The notes under the pieces were generated by a model. That model worked only from the letters and a program-made list of their open reading frames with translations. It was not told the origin of the DNA and did no database searches. DNA of 64,000 nucleotides from Sphaerosporella brunnea (lineage: Eukaryota; Ascomycota; Pezizomycetes; Pezizales; Pyronemataceae). Positions 59,101-64,000 of the stretch are shown here, piece by piece. How positions within the stretch are numbered: the stretch's first letter is position 1; every line of letters begins with the position of its first letter. The position numbers and the translations under genes were made by a program. Location of the stretch: contig VXIS01000151.1 of assembly GCA_008704415.1 (NCBI GenBank), forward strand, positions 1-64,000, in the 5' to 3' direction.

Positions 59101-62100
59101 ACTGAGTCTTCTGATGTTCTGAAGTCCGAAGTGCTCGAATGGCATTCTCTGGAGTGAGGCCGTGTGGACATCGCGGAGGTATTCTTCGACCGTCATAGCG
59201 TTATTTATCCGAATCCGCGTGGGGACTGTAACAATGGTAGGACCCGACACTGTCTCAATTCCTCCGATAGGAGCGGTACGTCCGGACATAGTCTCGCCGA
59301 AGATGACGTCCTCAGAGTTCGAATAGCGAGCGATAACTAATGCCCACGCCGCACGAAGAAGGGAAGCAACTGTAATTGATTCCGAAGATATCCTGAATTC
59401 GGCCTCGGTGTCTAAACGCAAGGTCTTACTCGCTGCGAAGACCTCTTGCCGATCTGCCGATACTCTGCTGGGAAAGTCGACTGCCACTGCCCCCGAAAGA
59501 TTCGTTCCCCAAAACTCTCTAGCTGCTGTGTCAGTGCGGATTTTTTCTACATGCTTGATGAAAGAAGTGAATGGGGTTCTGTTGATACTCGTCCCATTCT
59601 CGTACGCTTCCTTGAGATCGTCAATAATCAGCTCCCATGAAAATCCATCGTAGATACAGTGGTGAAGAGTGAACACGAGGGATTTGGAATTGCCATCAAA
59701 AACGAAAGCCTGGCGGCACAACGCCGCGCCGTAACCCATGGCGGGACGATCCAGGCTGAGGTAGGTTGGGATGTCAAGTACTTCGAGAGTCCATTCGACC
59801 CGAGCATTAACCACTACCTGCATGCTTCCTTGGGCTTCCGTAAGGATTATTCTGGTCCGAAGAATGGCGTTAGAAGCTACTGTTAAATCCCAGGCCTTCT
59901 GGAGCCTCCCAAGGTCGATGTTGGTAGGTAACCTATACACACGTTGAGTAACATATGCACCCGGTGACTTCAACGACAGCGCCATCAACCCCTCTTGAAG
60001 TGGAGAACAGGGATATACATCACCTATAGCTTCGCGGTCAACACCGCATTGGGCGGCTGCCATCTGAATACATTCCTCTGGTGTGATCCCATGTACCAGT
60101 GAAAAGGGTTTAACCTCCTCTTCGGCCTTTGCAAGGACCAACAAGGATGCCATCTTTTCTAGTCTGGGGTTTTGGTAGATCTTCGCAATGTCCAAAGCAA
60201 AGCCTATCTTGCGCGCGCCGGTGACAAGCAAGATTGTGCTGATGGAATCGCCTCCAAGACGGAAGAAGTTGTCGTCGAGACCTATACGGTCTGCGTTGAG
60301 CTTCAGTGTTTTAGCCCACAGTTCCTGCATTGCTTTTTCGTTGGAAGTCCTTGGGCGGCGTTTGGGACCATCTTCGAAGTTGATGTAGACGGAGAGCTCC
60401 TCTGCTGTGATCGCTTTTAGTTGCCCACGGTCGACCTTGCCGGACACGGTTGTTGGGAATTTCGTGTAAGGAACAAAGACAGAGGGAATCATATAAAGCG
60501 GCAATGTATCTTCGAGAGCGCTCTTGAGGTCTTGAATGACGGCCATGACGGACTCCGACGGGAGGACACGCCCACCAGACTCAGAGCTGGAGGAATTCTC
60601 AACCGAGGGCGCAAAGCGAACGAATCCAACCAAGGTGGCAGTCCCATCATGTTTGATAAGCTCCACAAAGGCCTGGGAGGCATTTCCTAATGAGGTGATT
60701 GCGTACTCCACTTCTCCACATTCAATTCGCTGGCCATGTATCTTCACCTGTGTATCTCTGCGCCCAAGGTATTGCAACGTTCCGTCCGGGTTGTAGCGGA
60801 CCAGATCTCCTGTCTTGTACATGTATTTCGGCGAACCGGTCCGATCTTCACCGGGCATGGAGGGTAGGTCTTTGATAAATACTGCGTCGGTACGCACGGC
60901 GTCATTCAAATAACCACGGGCAAGATTGTTTCCCGAGATGACAAGTTCTCCAACAGTACCTATTGCCGCTAGTTGGTTGCTATCAACTTCCGTTACCCAT
61001 GTCAGTCCACCTACGGCTCGTCCGATGGTGTTAGGAACGGATTGGAAGGTGATAGGCCCAGAGCACGAGAAGATGGAGGCTTCCGTGGGACCATATCCGT
61101 TGATCAGCTGTAGCCTGTCTGCCCATTTTTCGATATGCGCCCGGGAATGGGGCTCGCCCATGAGGATGAGGGTCTGTAGCGGCGTGTCCTCAGGCTGCAA
61201 CAGGTCTGCAACGGTGGGCGTCAAAAAGGCGGTCTCAACCGACATCAGCTTGATGGCTTTTCCAAGCTCGACCAATCGTTCTTCCTCAGATGGCATGCAA
61301 ACACAGCCGCCATGAATGAGGGTACCAAAGATCTCGACCACACTGACATCAAATGTGTAGGAACAAAACTGGAGGACGCGGGTGTTCCTTCTCAGATTGA
61401 AAGCTTTGCCCTGCTCCAGCAGTGAAGTGCAGAGAGTGCTGTGTTCCAAGACGACTCCCTTCGGTTTTCCCGTACTTCCAGAGGTGAAAATGATATAGGC
61501 CACGTTGGACGGGGGTATTGTGGGAAGAACGGCAGAAGCTATCGGTAGCTCTTCAAGGACCGCTGTGTCAACGCGAAGAGTGGCAACCAGACTATCAAAG
61601 ATACGCTCGCCTGTTGGATCCACAATCGCTATCCTAGCCTTGGTTTGATTCAGAAGATGCTCCAGGCGTCCCCTGCCTGAAGAACCATCGATCGGAACAT
61701 ATCCGGCTCCAACTTTCATGATTGCTAGCATTGCCACAACCATGGCACCGGATTTACGCATACAGATGGGAATGAGATCTCCACTCTTGATTCCGATGCT
61801 GATGAGGTGACGAGCCAACCGTGTCGCATAATCCTCTAGCTCGCGGTAGGTGAGCTTGCTGGAGGTGGTGACAATGGCCAAAGCATCAGGATGCAGCGCG
61901 GCCTCGGCTTCGAAGAGATGGTGTACACAATTAGCCACACGCGGGGAACAATTGACATTCCAGGATTGGATTTCTTCGAAATCTTCCACGGTCACCATTG
62001 CAATGCTGTCCATTGTTTTTGGCTCCGAGGATCTGGAAATCATTTGCCGAATGACGTTGGCGAACTGACGCAGAAGTCGTTGTACCTGCGTTGAGTTGAT

Positions 62101-64000
62101 GTGGGAGGAATCGTAATGAGCGATTATCGAAACGCCGCTGTCTGTAGGGTTGCACTCTACTGTAAAGTAGGATTGCAACATGCTCGTCTTTTCCTTGACC
62201 GGCACAATCGAGCGTCGCGAGGTTGTCGATTTATTCTGGACCACCAGTATGTTGCGAAAGTTACAGGCATTTTTGGCATCGGCACTGAGTCGCTGGATTT
62301 TCTGAAGACCGGCATGTTGGAACGGCAGCATACTGACAGCTTGTTGCTGAATGCGTTGCAAAAATTCGCCAACGGTTTCATGCACGTCAATCTCTATCCG
62401 CACTGGAACCGTCACGGCGGTCGGTCCAACAATCTCTGCGATACCGGCCACATCTGCCTCCCGTCCTGAGAGTGTCATTCCAAAAACAACATCTCTGCAA
62501 TCGAGATACTTCGAAATGACCAAAGCCCATGCGGCCCTCACCACGGTGGCAAAGGACGCGGTGCGGCCATGCAAGTCTTGGTGTTCCACCACAGTTTCGA
62601 GCTCCTCCACACATGTCGTTTGTGCAAGAGCCATGGTATTCGTCTTCGGCGGGAATTCTGAGGGCACCGCGCCCTCCAGCAAGTGTGACCAGTACTTTGC
62701 GTTACTCTGGTCATCTGCCTTGCACAGGAAATCGACCACACAGTTGAACGCAGGCCTCTCAGGAAGTTCGATGCCAGCATACGCCAGTTGAAGATCGTCC
62801 AACAACAACTCCATCGACCATCCATCGTACAGCTAAATAGGATTTTGGTTAGAATTTATGAACAGCAAGATGGAAAAACAGGAAACTTACGGCATGGTGC
62901 AAAGTCAAGACGAAATAGGAAGCGGTCTTTTCTTGAATCAAGGCAAACCGACAAAGCCGGCTCCCGGGCCTTATGGGATCCTTGCGGTCTTTGCGGAGGT
63001 ATTCTTCCAGGTTGCTTGCCTCCGAAGTCTGCCAAAGCTCACTCACAGAATCGTTGCACACCACTTGAAGACTAATGTTCTCTGCCGAATAAACGATCCT
63101 CGTCCGCAAAATGGGGTTCAATTTTACCAATTTCTCCCAAGCGGTGCGGAATTGAGAAGCGTCAAGACTCGAAAGGTTGTAAACTCTCTGCGCAACGTAT
63201 GCCCCGTCATGCGCCGAAAGCGCCATGAGTCCCTCCTGAAATGCTGTACAGGGATAGACGTCCTCGATAGTTCCTGGGGGTAATTGGCACAGATGGGCTA
63301 TCTCCTCTAGTTCGACCCCTTCTGCAAGGCTGAAAGGAGCAATCTTCGCATACTGAACCTTGGCCACCCATTTCATGCAGCTGGCCATCTCGCCCAGTCG
63401 TGGAGCCTGGTGTATTTGGCTGACAAACAGGGAAAACCCAATCTCTCGTGCGGCAGTAACAAGGCGAATGGCTCCGATCGAGTCCCCTCCCAGATGAAAA
63501 AAGTGGTCGGAGGTAGTGAGCGGAAACTCTTCAGGCACGTTGAGTACTTTCCTCCACAGATCGCACAACGAACGCTCTGCCTTACTCTGCGGGAGGAGCT
63601 CGCGGTTTACCTTTCCTGTATGATGACTGGAAATCTCAAGCTCCTGGAGCGAAAGCTGACTCGCCGCTTGGATCAATGCCCTCCGATCGATCTTTCCCGA
63701 AGTTGTCATAGGGACCTCAGACACGGGGACGAAGAACTTTGGTACCATATATGGCGGCAGGACATCCTGAAGCCGGCTCCTTGCATCTGCCGTGATTTTG
63801 CGAAACTCATTTGAATAAGGCAAGATCAATGGCATGGGTTCCTGGGTAGAGCCGAGGTCCTCGCATTTGATGAACACGGCTAAAGTGGGGTCGCTCTGTT
63901 GTCCAATTCTCACAAGTTGGGCTACAGCCTGTGATATCCGCTGGTTCTGAGCTTCGATGTGGTGCTCAATCTCCCCCAACTCAATCCTAAGTCCATTAAA
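48465..64000 (-). CDS. Large multimodular non-ribosomal peptide synthetase, N-terminal part outside the window
   Basis: Seven exons (64000-62891, 62832-58836, 58785-56512, 56447-56329, 56269-53030, 52981-52361, 52304-48465) stay in frame and give 5066 residues with no internal stop. In protein order: end of an A domain, T, then four C-A-T modules, a terminal CT-like C domain and a final T. All carrier domains have the phosphopantetheine serine in (L/I)GGDS. The first four C domains keep HHxxxDG. No epimerisation, methyltransferase, reductase or thioesterase domain is present in this part, so stereochemistry is not explained by E domains here. Release is probably macrocyclisation or condensation by the CT domain (family knowledge plus inference). 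The product is a peptide of at least five residues, identity unknown. The 64-nt intron at 56511-56448 was chosen for phase and C-domain length; 56508-region alternatives exist. All other introns are well supported. Confidence 0.95.
50190..53420 (-). other. NRPS module 4 (C-A-T)
   Basis: C domain starts I-Y-P-C-S-P-L-Q-E-G; H-H/A-L-Y-D-G is split by the 48-nt intron 53029-52982. A further 56-nt intron (52360-52305) lies late in the C domain. A domain code read by eye: D-T-A-I-I-G-D-I-D-K. The A10 motif is S-A-K-L-D-R instead of S-G-K-x-D-R but keeps the lysine. T domain L-G-G-D-S near 50310. Confidence 0.9.
53540..56800 (-). other. NRPS module 3 (C-A-T)
   Basis: C domain starts V-Y-A-C-S-P-L-Q-E-G; H-H-S/L-Y-D-G is split by the 59-nt intron 56328-56270, with another intron just upstream. 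A domain code read by eye: D-V-V-I-A-T-G-V-D-K; S-G-K-T-D-R present. T domain L-G-G-D-S near 53635. Confidence 0.9.
56880..60060 (-). other. NRPS module 2 (C-A-T)
   Basis: C domain has V-Y-P-C-S-P-L-Q-E-G and H-H-C-I-Y-D-G with no intron at that site, the only one of the four without it. A 50-nt intron (58835-58786) lies at the C-to-A junction. A domain code read by eye: D-T-M-I-I-I-D-M-D-K; S-G-K-T-D-R at the end. T domain L-G-G-D-S near 56981. Confidence 0.9.
60130..63276 (-). other. NRPS module 1 (C-A-T)
   Basis: C domain: entry motif V-Y-P-C-T-A-F-Q-E-G (slightly off the usual S-P-L-Q-E-G) and H-H-A/L-Y-D-G split by the 58-nt intron 62890-62833. A domain: F-T-S-G-S-T-G-K-P-K-G, Y-G-P-T-E, Y-K-T-G-D and S-G-K-V-D-R. 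Pocket residues read by eye at the ten code positions: D-V-V-F-I-M-G-I-F-K; no substrate assigned. The A3 neighbourhood has an unusual I-D-G-S-S-G-R-G-R in place of L-D-P-x-x-P. T domain serine near 60246. Confidence 0.9.
63277..64000 (-). other. NRPS segment: end of an A domain and T domain (module 0)
   Basis: Entering from the right edge are A8 (L-R-I-E-L-G-E-I-E), the P-Y-M-V-P block and A10 (T-T-S-G-K-I-D-R) with its catalytic lysine. The T domain follows with D-H-F-F-H-L-G-G-D-S around 63490. The substrate pocket residues lie outside the window, so no specificity can be read. Confidence 0.93.

Overview
This window comes from a filamentous ascomycete (Pezizomycotina). Genes are protein-coding, mostly carry 1-6 short spliceosomal introns (about 45-90 nt, GT..AG, often with a CTAAC/CTGAC-like branch site), and encode typical fungal proteins (Vtc1, Tma10/Stf2, Cex1, an AHC1-type zinc finger). 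I see no prokaryotic operon structure. The class or species cannot be fixed from the sequence alone.

Left edge (1-933): the 3' end of a Ty3/Gypsy chromovirus. It consists of the C-terminal chromodomain of its polyprotein, a polypurine tract and a complete-looking 512-bp LTR. After 2.5 kb without a recognisable gene comes a large chromatin gene (3415-7935, +) with JmjC, ZZ-like, zf-4CXXC_R1 and AT-hook segments.

8-36 kb is ordinary housekeeping territory. It holds a Cex1/SCYL1-type pseudokinase (-), an AHC1-like C2H2 protein (-), a p24-alpha cargo receptor (-), a Tctex-type dynein light chain (-), Vtc1 (+), Tma10/Stf2 (-), a broken Dre2 gene (+), a Pep12-type syntaxin (+), a PNPOx-like flavoprotein (-) divergent from a phosphopantothenoylcysteine decarboxylase (+), the NatA catalytic subunit NAA10 (-), and an APH-type kinase-like protein (-). 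Between them lie small mobile elements: two copies of a short A-tailed retroposon, each with its own perfect 15-16 bp target-site duplication, a 249-bp MITE with a 3-bp duplication, and a decayed Harbinger-type transposase.

36-48 kb is gene-poor, rich in homopolymer tracts and short tandem repeats. It contains only the two ends of a large conserved fungal gene whose middle is missing (46062-46711, -).

48465-64000 (-) is one very large non-ribosomal peptide synthetase running off the right edge. In protein order it reads (A)-T, then four complete C-A-T modules, then a terminal fungal CT-type cyclisation domain, then one more T domain. At least five adenylation domains imply a peptide of at least five residues. 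No tailoring, transport or regulatory gene is visible on the 48 kb side, so any cluster partners should lie beyond 64 kb. Three of its C domains carry an intron at nearly the same codon of the HHxxxDG motif, a trace of module duplication.
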